NCBI GenBank assembly: GCA_001574975.1
Contig: KQ965749.1
Coordinates: 361,959-425,958, forward strand
Reading direction: 5' to 3'
Source: Gonapodya prolifera JEL478
Lineage: Eukaryota > Monoblepharomycota > Monoblepharidomycetes > Monoblepharidales > Gonapodyaceae
Length of the DNA stretch: 64,000 nt
Numbering within the stretch: position 1 is the first letter of the stretch; each line of letters begins with the position of its first letter. The position numbers and the translations under genes are program-made. The notes below the pieces were generated by a model. It was not told the origin of the DNA. It made no database searches and was given only the letters and a program-made list of their open reading frames with translations. Below, in pieces: positions 9,137 to 20,823 of this stretch.

Positions 9137-11286
9137 ATGTCAGGAAAGTCGCAGAAATCGTCGATCCGCAAGACAAAGAGCGCATGGACAGTCACAGATA
9201 TCGCCAACGATGGCGACAGCAAATCGAAATCGCCTAAGCCTGTCGAGAATGCAAAGCAGATGAAGAGAGGCGAACCCGAGCTACCCGCAGAGGATTCTGG
9301 ACACTCCAAGAAGAAAGTCAAACGTGGAGCCGATACTGCAACGGAAAGTGGAACGGAAACTACGATAGAGCCCAAAAAGAAGAGCGATATGACACATCTT
9401 CTACCTGAAGCCCAGGATTTGTACACGGAGGCATGTAGCCTGCTCGACGCCGTCGATGATGGTCTCTCTCCCGAGGTGGACGGCGCCGGAGAGTGGCCAC
9501 TCCTCACTTTGAAATTCGGCGACCCCTCATCAGCAGCAGCTGTTTCAGCAGTGGCCAGTTTACTGCAAAAGTGCATACTTAATGCCTCCACTCTCACGGC
9601 CACTCTTTCGGGAACCGCTGGCACACTTCCTCCAAACTCCTCACGTTCGCACTCCAACCCGCATTTCCTTTTCGCCCTCGCACTTTGTGAGCTGGGTGAG
9701 ATCCACGAGCTCCGAACCGGCGATCGGAACCGCGCGAGGGACTTGTACAGTCAGGCAGTGGTGGCGTTTCCGGACGGCGTAGAAGCTCCCCGGCGACTTG
9801 CGAAAATGCTCTACTCCGAAGCAACAACGGAGCCTTTCCTGAGCAAAGTCGAAAAACTCCTCAAAAATGCTGTTACAAACGCGGAGCGTCTAGAGACGGA
9901 GCTCGACGGTGACGATGACGACGAGACTGACGTCTTGGGACTCGCCATGCACGATCCGCCGTTGGTGCAACGCGAACTTTCCTTCGTCCCTGCCGTCCGC
10001 GACAGACTCGCGCTACTGTACTGTCAAACTGGTCGTGATGACCTTGCAGCCACACAACTTATGGCGGGGGGGTACGAATGGCGCCTTGGACGCGAAATCC
10101 TCAACTATCCTTCCACCCTCTCCCACTCGAAGACTGTTTCAAAACCTTCAACTCAATCCAACCCTGCCACATCACCCACCGTTGAATCCTCGCTCGTCCG
10201 CGCCGTCGACAACTCCCTTCCCCCAGCCGTCCTCGCTCACCTCCGAGAAGTGTTCCGCCCATCCAGCACCTTCTGGACCGCGCACGGGTACAACGAACAC
10301 CAATCCAACGGATATTTCTCCTACGTTGTGGACTTGCGCCCATTCCTACACCCTATATCTCCCAAACCTCCACCCACACTCTTCCACGCCTCTCTGTTAC
10401 ACCTCCTCCGCACTGCATCCCACCTCTTCCCCACCCGGGCGTCTTCCGTCACGCACGCCGAGTTCTGGGCCCACTGCCGCCCACACACGTCGGGGCATCA
10501 GTTCCACTTCGACTCTGAAAACGAGGGAGTCGGGCCAGGAGGTGGGCCCAGGCACCCGCCGTGCACGGCCATTGTGGTGCTCAGCGATGGGAGCGTGGGT
10601 GGGCCGACGGTGGTTACAGAGCAGGTGCTGCGACCGACGGTCAGGAAGGGCAAGAAGGCGAAAGGGAAGCGGGAGTCTCAGGACGTGACGAAGACTGGGC
10701 TGGCGGACTCGGCATTTGCTGTCGGTCCTGCACCGGGTCGTGTCACTATTTTCCGCGCTGATGTGCTACACGGTACGTTGTCGACTCCTACCCACCATGC
10801 TTTTCCATTTGTAACTCCAATCACCACTTGTTCGGCCAGGTGTCGTCCCCGGAAAACCCCCCACTCCCGTGTCCTCCGCCGAAAACCCTTCATTTTCAAC
10901 TCGGCGCGTATCGTTCATGGTCGGCTTCTGGGACGGAATCAAGGCGCGTGAGCCGCCCGTGTTGCCCGACGGAAGGGCAAGAGTGAGTAACGTCGTAGTC
11001 CCTGGGTATTCGAAGTGAACATTAATGCGGTACTACAATACACCCTTCGTAGCCCTCTGCGTCAATGCCCTTCCCACCCGCTCACTCCTCGCACTCGTGG
11101 TACCACGACACGATCCTTTCTACGCCTGCTGGCAAACTCCCCCCCTTCAACGCTTCCAAGTTCACTCCCGTCGAGCCGGTCAAGATGCCCGGCGCCGTAT
11201 GGGAACGTGTGGGTGGCGCTGCTGCAAACGAGAGCGGGTCACGGGACGAAGTACCAGACTACGAGTACTGCTTCCAAGGCTTCTAA
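9137..11286 (+). CDS. TPR-like protein with C-terminal 2-oxoglutarate/Fe(II) dioxygenase domain
   Basis: Three exons (9137-10772, 10840-10982, 11053-11286) give 670 residues. The ATG at 9137 opens a Lys-rich, nuclear-looking N-terminus (KSQKSSIRKTKSAW; KKKVKRG). A TPR-like helical region follows (LYTEACSLLDAV; FALALCELGEIHELRTGDRN; ARDLYSQAVVAFPDGVEAPR). The C-terminal half carries the double-stranded beta-helix iron site. His457 and Asp459 lie in QFHFDSENEG, and His545 sits in VLHG just before intron 1, with GVVPGKP after it. Arg567/568 in STRRVSFMVGFW is the likely 2-oxoglutarate-binding arginine. Fungal relatives are annotated as 2OG-Fe(II) oxygenases; the substrate is unknown, and protein hydroxylation is a guess from the TPR part. 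The first intron separates the last metal ligand's glycine codon, and all three junctions keep frame. Confidence 0.85.
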
Positions 11287-12013
11287 CCCTTTATGTATAT
11301 GAAAAGATGGCAAATCTGCATTAAACTTGTGCGCTACCCGCACAAACGGAAAAGTGGGATTGTGACTTTTGGAGTTTGGAGTTTGGTTGTTAGGATTGGG
11401 GTTGGGGTTTGGGCAAAAGGGGGAAACAACAGACGACACAAAATTGCAAAAAACTTATGGTAGGCCAACAACGAACGCGCTCCTGCGCCTGTCGCCCACA
11501 CAGTCACATCTTTTGGTGTCCCATACGTACCACCGTACCGCCGAGCGCCCAATCCGTGGTATCTTTTTCAAGACTTCGCTCCAACGGCCCGGGACACCGC
11601 TTTCTCCCTCCTCTTCTTCCTGCTCAGCTCATTCCTGCGCCTTCAACCTGCAACGCCTCTCCAAATCACGCCGACCCCTGTACGTTGACCTCGCCGCTCC
11701 CATGCTGCTGATGTACCACCTCGTGCCCGTCCGCATTCCCAACCGCACCGACCTGATGGTCCTGCGCGACCATGACGCCCTGCACGCCCTGTACGCCCGC
11801 CGCTTGCATCCCAACGAGCTCCTGCGCCATGATGTTGGGACTCGCGGCAGCGATGTAGCCGTACTGGACTTGTCCGACCGAGTGTGGGAGGGCGGATGTC
11901 GTTAGGGCGGGGGATTGGGGTTTGCTTTTATTCGGGGGTGGGGCCGAGGGGTGGTGGGGGTAGGACGGGTCAAAACACGAACACCCCACCCCGGCTCGAC
12001 AAAAAGAAACTCA
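11287..12013. other. Intergenic stretch; possible extra exon of the MADS gene
   Basis: No complete gene is seen. On the minus strand about 11666-11870 reads as a Gln/Ala/Val-rich segment (VQYGYIAAASPNIMAQELVG, then QAAGVQGVQGVMV) much like the C-terminal tail of the adjacent MADS protein. A donor-like TAGTGAGT overlaps that gene's stop codon, but I could not find an acceptor in matching phase, so I leave this exon out of the gene call. Confidence 0.35.
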
Positions 12014-14348
12014 CTACATCCCCGTCCCATCACCCACAACATACACCGCCTGCCCGCCCACACTCGCCATCCCCTGCACGCCTTGCATAACGCCTCCCAT
12101 GACGCCCATCCCGCCCTGCACGTTCATCCCTCCAACACCCATCCCACCAACACCGCCGCTGTACACCGCGTAGGCCTGACCGTTGTTCGTGACGTAGTAA
12201 GGAGCCGCCATCACCCCCGGGTAGGAGTAGGACAGCTGGTACCCGCCCGGAGTGGACGTGGGCGGGAGGTAGGCGTACCCCGCCGCGGCGGTGGGGGCCA
12301 TGTGGGTCTGGCCCGTTGTCGGGTCGTAGTACGCCGTGGCCGTGGCCGTGGGGGGAGCGGGGGCGGCGGCGGGTGCGGAACGGGGCGGGTCGGCGGGAGG
12401 AGGGAGGAGGTGCGCCGGGTTTTCGACGGGTGGGGTGCCGAGCGGGGTGGGTAGCGCGGACTGAGTTTGGCCGTGCTGCCCGTACTCTCCCTCAGCCGGT
12501 GACCTCGACCCAGCCGACGCCGACACATGCTGCGCCGACGTCCTCTGACTGACGGACCTTCCACCTTGCCCATGCCCCTGCCCCTGTCCTCCCTGCCCTT
12601 CACTCTCATCCGCCGCATGCTTCCTCTTCAACCTCCTCTGCTGCTGCTGGGGCGGGGGTGGCGGTGGGGCGTGCCGAGCCCCCTCTTCCAGCTCGTCCTT
12701 CTCCTCCCGACTGTCGTCCCCATCCACATAACTATCCTCCTCCTCACCATCCCCGCCATCGCTCGACGCGTCATCCGTCAACGGCCCCGCACGGACAGGG
12801 ACGGGTTTCCGACCCGACCGGCGCGTTCCCGCTCCCGAGGGTGCGGTGGTGGTGGTGTCGCGGGGCTCAGATTTGAGGTGGATTTGGGCATGCATTTGGG
12901 GCGAGGAGACGGTTGTGGCGGGTTTGGAGGCCGGAGTCGATTTTCCGCCTCCGCCCGTCGGCGATCCACTCCCGCTCACAGCCGTGCTCGCGCTCGTAGA
13001 GCCCTGCCCCTGCCCCACGTTGCCATTCCTCTCCACCCCGGCATGCTTCGGCGGCCTTCCCCTGCCCCTCCCTCTCCTCGCCCCCCCTGCTCCACCTTCC
13101 TGGCCCCGTTCCCTCCCCCCACTTCCTTCCCCACCCCTACCCTCCATCCTCTCCTCATCCGGGGCATTGAGACAGGTCTGAATCAGATTCTTCCCCTCAG
13201 GTTGGGAGATCAGGGCTTGCAGTTTATGCGTTGCGAAGGTGTACACGTGGCCAGTCTCGGAGGCGACGAGGAGGAGGACTTGGGTTCCGGTGAGGGTTGA
13301 TAGTTCGTAGGCCTGCGTGGTGGTGTGGGGTAAAAGATCAAAGAGGTGGTGGACGGAGGTTGGAGGAGGTGAAGGAAATTGGGATTGGAAGAAGAGGTTG
13401 AGAGACGGAGTGGAGTGGGAGTCAAGTCGAGGCGTGGTGAAGAAACGACACGTCCGAGACGGAGTGGAGTGGGAGCCGAGTCGAGGCGTGGTGAAGTAAA
13501 ACGACACGTCCGAGACGGAGTGGAGTGGGAGCCGAGTNNNNNNNNNAGACGGAGTGGAGTGGGAGCCGAGTCGAGGCGTGGTGAAGAAAAACGACACGTC
13601 CGAGACGGAGTGGAGTGGGAGCCGAGTCGAGGCGTGGTGAACAAAAAAGACACGTCAAGATGCAATCACCAGGCAATGACCAACCCACTCCCGACCACCT
13701 CCACCACCCACATGCCCCCGCCCAACCCACCCCCCTTCACCCCACGACACAAAAACCCACCTTCTTCATCAACCCCGCCTTGCGCTTACTAAACGTAATA
13801 TGCCGCTTATTCCTATCCTCAATGAACCTGATCGTGATCTTGCGCCGCCCGTTCATTTTCTTGCCTCCCCTTCCTCCCGTGGCTCCACCTGCCGTTCCAC
13901 CTGCCTTTGCCCCTGCCTCTCCCCTTCCCCCATCCCCACCACCCCCGTGCCCACCACCACCACCACCACCACCCGACCCCCGCCCCGACCCCCGCCCACG
14001 CGGAGGCGCCGTGAAGTCGGAATCGGCCTCGGACAAGCCGTCGTCAGAAAGGGAAGGGTCGGCGTCCGGGTCGGCCGGGTCGTCGTCGTCAAAGTCCTCG
14101 TCTTGGGGCGGGTCTGGGTCCTGGGTATCGTCGGCTTCGTCGTCTTCGGAAGCGTGAGTTGTGTGGGCGAGGGAAGCGTGGTTTTGTTGGGAGGTTGGGT
14201 GTGTGTGTTGGTGGTTGGGTTGTTGGGAGTACATGGCCGCGTCTGCCGGTGAGATTGAGGCAGGGTACGCACACGACGTGGGCGTTGCGTAGAGCGCCTG
14301 TGCCTGTGCTTGCTGGTGGTGGTCGGGTTGTTGGTATTGCGCGTACAT
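12014..14348 (-). CDS. MCM1: SRF/MCM1-type MADS-box transcription factor
   Basis: Two exons, 13761-14348 and 12014-13312 on the minus strand, give 628 residues. The start is the ATG at 14348 (MYAQYQQPDHHQQ), favoured because residues before it in the open frame look untranslated. Exon 1 has a Gln-rich stretch, an Asp/Glu-rich stretch and a Gly-rich run. It then begins the MADS box (GRRKITIRFIEDRNKRHITF, SKRKAGLMKK), which is completed after the intron by AYELSTLTGTQVLLLVASE and TGHVYTFATHKLQALISQ. The SAM-like extension NLIQTCLNAPDEE is typical of the SRF/MCM1 class, not the MEF2 class. The tail is low-complexity and Gly/Gln/Tyr/Val-rich, a plausible activation domain. The intron interrupts the MADS box itself and is unusually long for this window (448 nt) because of a minisatellite. 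Confidence 0.93.
13402..13656. repeat. Minisatellite of about 54-56 bp units inside the MADS-box intron
   Basis: Five near-identical units begin at 13402, 13456, 13512, about 13546 and 13602. Each starts GAGACGGAGTGGAGTGGGAG and carries GTCGAGGCGTGGTGAA and ACGACACGTC. The third unit is cut by nine N at 13538-13546, so the true copy number is not known. The units are spliced out of the MADS mRNA. Confidence 0.9.
13538..13546. other. Assembly gap (9 N)
   Basis: Nine N lie inside the minisatellite, most likely marking a collapsed or unresolved repeat. One further single N occurs at 40706 inside CDC40. Confidence 0.95.
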
Positions 14349-15690
14349 TGGTGGAGCTTGTGGAGTGTCGGCTGTCGGGTGGAGTGGGGCCGATGTGAGT
14401 GTGCGTGCTGGGTGGAAGGGAAGGGGTGTGTGAGCGAAGGGAGGCAGGAGCCAAGGGTGCGGGAGAAGGAAACCAAAGAGAGCGTGTGAGCAAAGGATAG
14501 TCCGGGTCCGGGCGGAGAAAGGCAAACAACAATAGCATCCAACACCCCGCCAGACCGGGTCCCGTCCCAACTCTGCCACACGGAAATCTACTCTTTCTTA
14601 CTTCACTGTCCCATGCGCTCGTCTCCGTTCCCGCGCCCGTACCGGCTTTCCAGAGTGAGCGCCCCCCACCAATCCTCGCAGTCTTCCGTCTCCACATCCC
14701 GGCCCGCACTTTCTCCCCTCGCTGTCCTCTCCCTCCTCGCCTCCGCTGCCGTCGCCCTCGCTCTCTCCTTCCGCTCTCCTCTCGGATCTCGCCCGCTGAC
14801 CGACCCGAATCCTCATCGTCACCACGCAGCCACCGCCGCGCCCCCTCTCTTCCTCTTCATTCCGATGCTCACCGTGTCCTGTCTGCTACCTTCCAATGTT
14901 TGTCGTCTGGTCGTCTCTTGTGTCGTGTCCTCTGTCTGCGTTCCTTTTTGCCCAAATGGGGAAAGTCGAGTAGGAGAACTGAGGCGTGCTGCGCCACATG
15001 CTGGGATACTGGTCCGTGCACTTCTTGGCGTTTCCTTGCGAGAAAATCCCTTATTAATACGGGATTTTAGACCGTTCATTAGTGGGATTACTGAACGAAA
15101 TGTCTTGATACATTTCCGAGCATATTCCGATCCCCCACACACCCCGCTTGTCCCACTCTCAGCCACTAACGCGAATGGCTGACCCGTCTGACCTCGCAGC
15201 GCCTCTCCCTCCCCCCGCCTCCACAGCAGACCCTGCGAAACAAACCCTGACCTGTCGAGTGTTGTGAGGCGGTGCCTGCTCGGGGGCTTAGGTTGACGTG
15301 ACGAATGAATGTGGCGCCCGTCTTCCTCGTTGTCAGGGACGGGTCGTTCCGTACATGAAATTAGAATCCGGCGTATTTTAAAGACTTTGAAAATCGGAGT
15401 TTACATTAAAACTGAAGTCAGTGAGCGTCTTGTCCAAGTCAAGGCGCCCGTTGTGACGCACCCATCGCATGATTCCCCATTTGAATTTTGAACCAGACAA
15501 GGAGTGACAATGGCAGAAAAATACGATATCTGACCTACAGTACATCGTAACGTTTATGTCGTTCACTGTCGCCAAATGAAACAACAAGGAATTGGACCAT
15601 TTGACACAATGCAGGCAAACAGTCACAATGCGGCCCAAAGTGTACGCTACAATGACTGTGTTGTTTTCATTCGCAATCAGACCATTGGCA
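14349..15690. other. Intergenic and 5' flank of the MADS gene, no gene seen
   Basis: Open frames here are short, overlapping and of biased composition. The stretch is CpG-rich up to about 15.7 kb. It includes an 8-bp perfect inverted repeat (AAAATCCC at 15043-15050, GGGATTTT at 15061-15068, with a 10-base AT-rich spacer). Confidence 0.5.
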
Positions 15691-16678
15691 AAAGAAAAAG
15701 TAGCTGGGAGGGGGACTGGGAGGATTTGACTTGTACATAACAAGTAAGAATATTTTGGGGTCAAGCTTGTTGGCACTGCAAGGAGAGCAAAAGTGTAGGA
15801 TCACATAAAGGCATTGGTGGATTTGTGGGACATACAAGTGTGTGGAATTTGAGCAGTACACTTCATGGTGACCATTTTCCCAAATACGCAGCATTTCAAT
15901 TGACATCTGACAAGTTACATAACATCAACAATGCTCCCATGAACAAAAAATTGCATGAAAATGAGGGAGGCAGTGATGGTTGAAGACTGCTGCACAGAGA
16001 AGCAGCAATTCAGATGCCTTGGATGCCCTTGCACAAGGGGAGCCTTAAGGTTGTTGGTTGGATATCTTTAGAAAAGTCATAAGGAACAACACCAACATGA
16101 CATGTACAGTAACTCCTTTTAGCACAGGGTTGTATCAGCAGAAAGGTCAATCCTAACATTGCCTCTGCATTTAAAATGGCACAAGTCTAAAAGGACTCTA
16201 AGGGCATTCACATGACAACAACCTCATTTTCATCTTTCATACCTAGTCAGGGGTCAAACATGTGGGGATGTACATACAGCCACCAACGCCATGCCTGAAA
16301 AGGTGACTATGGTGGCCATCAAAGGCAAATAGCAATTGAAGCACTACAATTGCTCACCACTCACTAGCCCAAAAATAACAAAGGGTATCAATCAGTCAGA
16401 CATAGTACATGCAGAGGTAAGACTATAATGACTTTCAAATGCAAAGCAGCTATCTAAGCCCCTAAATGACACCACATGTAAGCAAGTTTTGCAAAGTCAT
16501 GTAATGCCCCAATTCTGCCATTTATTGTGATGGTGACTTCAACACAAGATTCTCACTTCTTCTTGTGTGTGGGGCATTCAAGAGATAAAATAATGCAAGC
16601 ACAAGCAGGAATACTTCTCCTCATTCAATATTATTCAATGTCAAGTAGTCAGTACATAGATATGTTGACACAACAGGC

Positions 16679-17010
16679 CTTGTTCTCCTATGTGATGATG
16701 TTCCTGACAGGATATTCCATTGGCAAGCCAAATAAGTCTTTGTAATGTCAAAGTCAGACTCCCAAACTTGCTGTAGCATATTGAACAGTGACTGTTAGAA
16801 TTTCCATCATGAAACTTTGAATAGATGGAGGAATGTAAATAGAGTTATTCACACACACGAATCTGGTTCCATGCAACACACAGAGCATGTAATTGTGCTC
16901 TGAAAGAGATCAAAATACATGTGGCATACCTAATCTATATTTTATGGAGACCACATAAGCTTTTCAGTTGATGTCATCATCTGAAACCACCACTACAGGC
17001 TTTTTCTTGA
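16679..17010. repeat. Degenerate long repeat, copy A
   Basis: Begins TTGTTCTCCTATGTGATGAT and includes CCAAATAAGTCTTTG, an AACTTGCTGTAGCAT word and an end of the form GTTGATGTCATCATCTGAAA. It aligns along its length with copies B and C. Copy-to-copy spacing is about 850 bases. Confidence 0.7.
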
Positions 17011-17540
17011 ATAAAGAGTATTCATGAGTCAAAATTCTGCAAACACAAGCACAAAACTTGTTCCTTGTGAGATTGCATAGAAATTTGATACTAAGTGCTC
17101 AGTGAAAAGATGTCTCCAAAAGGATACTGGTGCTCTCTTATATGATGATGTGGCTGAGCATCAGGATCTATGGGTGTGCCAATACATGTTTGCAACCTCA
17201 AAGTTGGACTATCACACTTGCACTGACTTAGTGAGTGGTGAAAAGGGAATGTCCCTCAGCGTCAAATCCATGGGGGAACCAATCACCAAACATTTGTTTT
17301 TTGAATCTTTCAAGTTGGAATTACTATACTTGCAGTAGCCCTGGTCAAGCCAAGTCCAGCCTGAAGTTCTGCAAAAGATTTCTGCCTTCCCCTTTAAGTG
17401 CACAGGGGGTGTTCAAGAGCCAAAAATACACAAGCAGGACAAAGAGGACAGTTTTTTAAAGTTCATGGAAACTCAATACCAAGAGCCCAGCAAGAGAACA
17501 AGCATGTGCAGAGCCCAGCAAAAAATTTTACAACCAAGTG

Positions 17541-17860
17541 TTCTCCCATGTGGTGATGTTCCTGACTATCAGGGTCCATGGGTGACCCAAATAAGTCTTT
17601 GCAACTTTGAAGTTGGAGTTCTTCACCTGCAGTAGCATTGTGAAGAGTCACTGTTTTACTTTCTGTCATGAAACTTTTCATAGACAGGCAAACATAAATA
17701 GAGATTCATGCAAAATACAGTGTGATTCAAAGAGCACACAACACATGCTGTACAGCCACTCAGAAGACACATTGCATACCAACCTTATTTCCACAACCAG
17801 AAATCATGCGAGATGTTTCAGTTAACATCATCACACCATTCTGCAACTTGACAGTTCCAC
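17541..17860. repeat. Degenerate long repeat, copy B
   Basis: Begins GTTCTCCCATGTGGTGATGT. Diagnostic words are GGGTGACCCAAATAAGTC, TTGCAACTTTGAAGTTGGAG, CCTGCAGTAGCATTGTG and GAGATGTTTCAGTTAACATC. Two shortened copies of the same core lie just upstream at about 17131-17224 and 17262-17341. Confidence 0.75.
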
Positions 17861-18388
17861 AGATAGCCTGAGTGTTTTATGCAGATGTTTAGAGTTCCCT
17901 GTTTCACACTTTATGTCAATTCTGAAAGTCACCTCATCATGGTATAAACAAAATTTCTGTGACTTAAGTCTAAACAGTGCTGAGCTCAGTTGTATGGTGT
18001 AGGTGTCTGGCAGTGCTCTTAGAACCACATGCGTTTTACACTAAAGCAAATGAATCAACCCAAGTGCCAAGTTGGAGATTCAGGTGTGGGACTACTAATG
18101 TCTGGCAGAATGCATGTGGATAGTAGTGATGGGCACCAAATGATCTCATGTAAAAACCAAAGTGAAACCAAGTGCAAGAAAGAGTTACAAAGCCAAGTGG
18201 TCACCAAATCATGTCTGTCATGGTTTGGTAAAAGATTACTGTTTCTTCATGCACCTTCCACAATAAGATATTCAAGAGCGGAACTAATGCAAACAGAGAA
18301 ACTGTTCTTTATGCAAGTGCTTAGAAATTCAATGCCAGGTGCTTTTGTGAGAAGATAAAAGATAACTCAACATCCAGCAACACAGTGT

Positions 18389-18745
18389 TCTCCCATTCAA
18401 TGACATCAAGATGTTCCATGGGTGAACCAAATATGTCTTTGCAACTTTTAGGTTGGACTTTTAAACTTGCAGTAGCGTAGAGAAAAGTGACTGTTCAAGT
18501 TTTCACCCTAAAAATTTTAATGGAAGAAGGAAAGCAAATAGAGGTCATACGCACAAAATTGATGCCATACAAACCCCACAGAATATGTGTTTGGGCTGTA
18601 AAATCTCTTGACAGTCATCTGGCATACCTGACATACTTCTTTAAGAGGTGATCATGCAAGATGTTTCAGTTGATGTCATCATTAAAAACCACCACTCTGC
18701 AACTATGCATGTTGCCTGAATGTGCTATCCAACTCTTCAGCACAT
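18389..18745. repeat. Degenerate long repeat, copy C
   Basis: Begins GTTCTCCCATTCAATGAC. It shares GGTGAACCAAATATGTC, TTGCAACTTTTAGGTTGGAC, CTTGCAGTAGC and AAGATGTTTCAGTTGATGTC with the other copies. Weak fragments of the core recur at about 19850-19910 and 20020-20060. Confidence 0.75.
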
Positions 18746-20751
18746 TCTTTCAGCACTTGTCAGTTCTTAAAGTAAAGTAATTGAGCAATGAACAAATTTT
18801 CTGTTTCAAGTGGCCTGCAGACTCCAACAGGGCCTTTTAAACAGCAACCATTTTGTTCTACAACCTCCAGCAACAAAGCCTAGACTCTGTTTGCCATTGT
18901 GTGTCAGACTTAATATGAAATCTCTGCAGAAGTAGACCAGCTTCCCCATGCATAAGGAGAAGTTTGAAGCCTGTTCTGCAAAAAGGAAATGAGATAAACA
19001 AAAATGTGCAATTGTTCCAGACTATCCTTAAGAAGAAAGTGTTAAACCAGGTATTGCTCCACCAAGCCCTGTAACTGCATGCCACAGCCCTACATAAACA
19101 TGTACATGAGTCTGTGATGTCATAGGGCAACTTTTAGGTACTTTGTTTTGGCAGCATTCTTGAAACCACAAGGATCTAAGACTGAAGCAAATAAACTTCC
19201 CAGGCTTGAGTTTGTCATACCACACTATGCCTGGCAAGTGGGATAGTGGGATGTGCAAGACATTGACAAGGATTTGCCAACATGAATATGTTAATTGTAT
19301 CCAAAATAATAAAGGTGCCAAGAGATGTAAGATCACAAGAGCATGAAAGATAGAAAAATATTTTGAGCTTTTGTTGGTCACTCTTTAAGCCAATTGCTTG
19401 GCTATGTCAAGGGGGAGCTGCAGGGGGGGGCTGGGGGGGCAGGATGGGGTGAGGGAGTGGATGGTCTGCAGGTAGATGCCTGTTTTAAGTGATGGGGAAG
19501 GGTTGATGCAAGGGATGAGGCACACAGGTAACACAGACAAGGGGGTAGGGTCTTTGACCAAAGATTAGAGAGGCCCAAGGAACAGAAAAAGTCGATTAAT
19601 AATAATCTTGAGTACAGAAACAGAGTTTATATCTTTGGCAATTTGATTATGAAACTCACCATCAAACATGTAGCTTAAGAGCTCAATCCAATCACACAAA
19701 AGGCTCAACAACTTCTCAGTCTTCCTATTCTCATACACTGCTGACTGTACCAAATTAATAAAATGACTCTTTGAAAACTACAAATATAGAACAACCAAAG
19801 ACTACTATCTGTCAGGGGTTACAGAGCTACCAAGAACTGTAATGGTGTCAAAATGGGTGAGCCAAATGTATCTTTGCAAGTTTGAGCTCAGAGTAGTAAA
19901 TTAAAAGTATTGAAATGACTGGGAACTCTCTAACTTTTCAAAGGGCATAGAGGCAGACCTAAAGGCAATGGTAGGAGACTACTTAAATGTAAGGCACCCA
20001 AAATGCTAATTGTAATAATTGTATATTTGCAACTTTTATGCTTAGAGTAGACACTTTCCAAAGGGCATGGAAGTCATCATAGAGGTGACAGGACCAGACC
20101 AGTCAGATTTAAGGTACCCATAGCACTTGCTTGTACAGCCTCTCAAAAGCAAATTGGTCTGCCTAACTTGCTTCCACAGCTGGAGATCTAGGAAGACATT
20201 CACTGTTGATGTACTCATATGAAACCACCAACTTGTGACAATGCCAAAATTTTCTAAGAAAGTATCACTTGTCCATTACACTCAAGAATCAATCAAGTAA
20301 GCAATGACTCATGTTGGGTGGCAAGTTCATTGCAGACAGGTGAACATGTTTGAGCTTGCTGAGAAACAAGCCAAAATCACGTCCCAAAATGCTAAAGTGA
20401 ATAATGAAGATGCAAGATGGCTGATGCTTCCGTGGGACAGGGGTGTGTGTCACAAAACAAAGTGCAACAGTTGCCAACACAAAAGCATTCATCAACTAAA
20501 ATGACGTTTTCACAATGTCTACATTATGAGTCAGGGTTTGGACAGCAGGCAACAGCGCTATGAGGAGCCCAGTGGAAACTTGTTTTGTCCAGCAGAGTTT
20601 GAAAAGAAGTGCGCAAAGTTAATCATAGAACAAAAAATAACAGTCACAAGGGTATTTTCGCAACCGTCTCAAGGTGAAATCATCAGCCAGTGATATTGAT
20701 AATTGCCGAAAATTCAGTTTCTGCGTTTGGAGTGGTGTTCGCGGCTTGCAT

Positions 20752-20759
20752 TGACGTCA
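20752..20759. promoter_or_regulatory. Perfect CRE palindrome TGACGTCA
   Basis: TGACGTCA, the consensus for CREB/ATF-type bZIP factors, lies 64 bases upstream of the ATG of the LEA-like gene. In fungi such sites commonly mediate stress responses through ATF/Sko1-type factors. Its use here is inferred from position. Confidence 0.5.
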
Positions 20760-20823
20760 CGGTGCTCTCGGAATTCACCCAATATTTCCCCGCCCACGCA
20801 ACCACCTAAAGCCACTCCCAAAC

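Larger units (their letters stand above)
15690..20700. other. Gene-free, CpG-depleted block
   Basis: About 5 kb with no coding region I can support: open frames are short, scattered over both strands and match nothing. CG dinucleotides are almost absent (often fewer than one per 150 bases) while TG and CA are abundant, unlike the CpG-rich flanks. The block holds degenerate repeats, listed separately. G-rich runs occur at 19420-19440. No tRNA or rRNA signature was found. Confidence 0.75.

Noticed and set aside
8409-9185. A 258-codon minus-strand frame overlapping the F-box-like gene start
   Set aside because: It is antisense or shifted shadow reading of the F-box-like and oxygenase genes and has no domain pattern of its own.
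13379-13792. Open frames of repeated RRSGVGAESRRGE-type peptides on both strands
   Set aside because: They are translations of the intronic minisatellite, whose units happen to lack stops; the region is spliced out of the MADS gene.
14613-15182. A 189-codon frame upstream of the MADS gene
   Set aside because: Ser/Pro/Arg-rich composition from GC-rich DNA, no domain, and three overlapping frames on both strands of similar quality.
15690-20700. Many short open frames in the CpG-poor block as possible genes
   Set aside because: They are short, spread over both strands, without start context, splice structure or any recognisable pattern, and CpG loss itself removes stops and creates chance frames.
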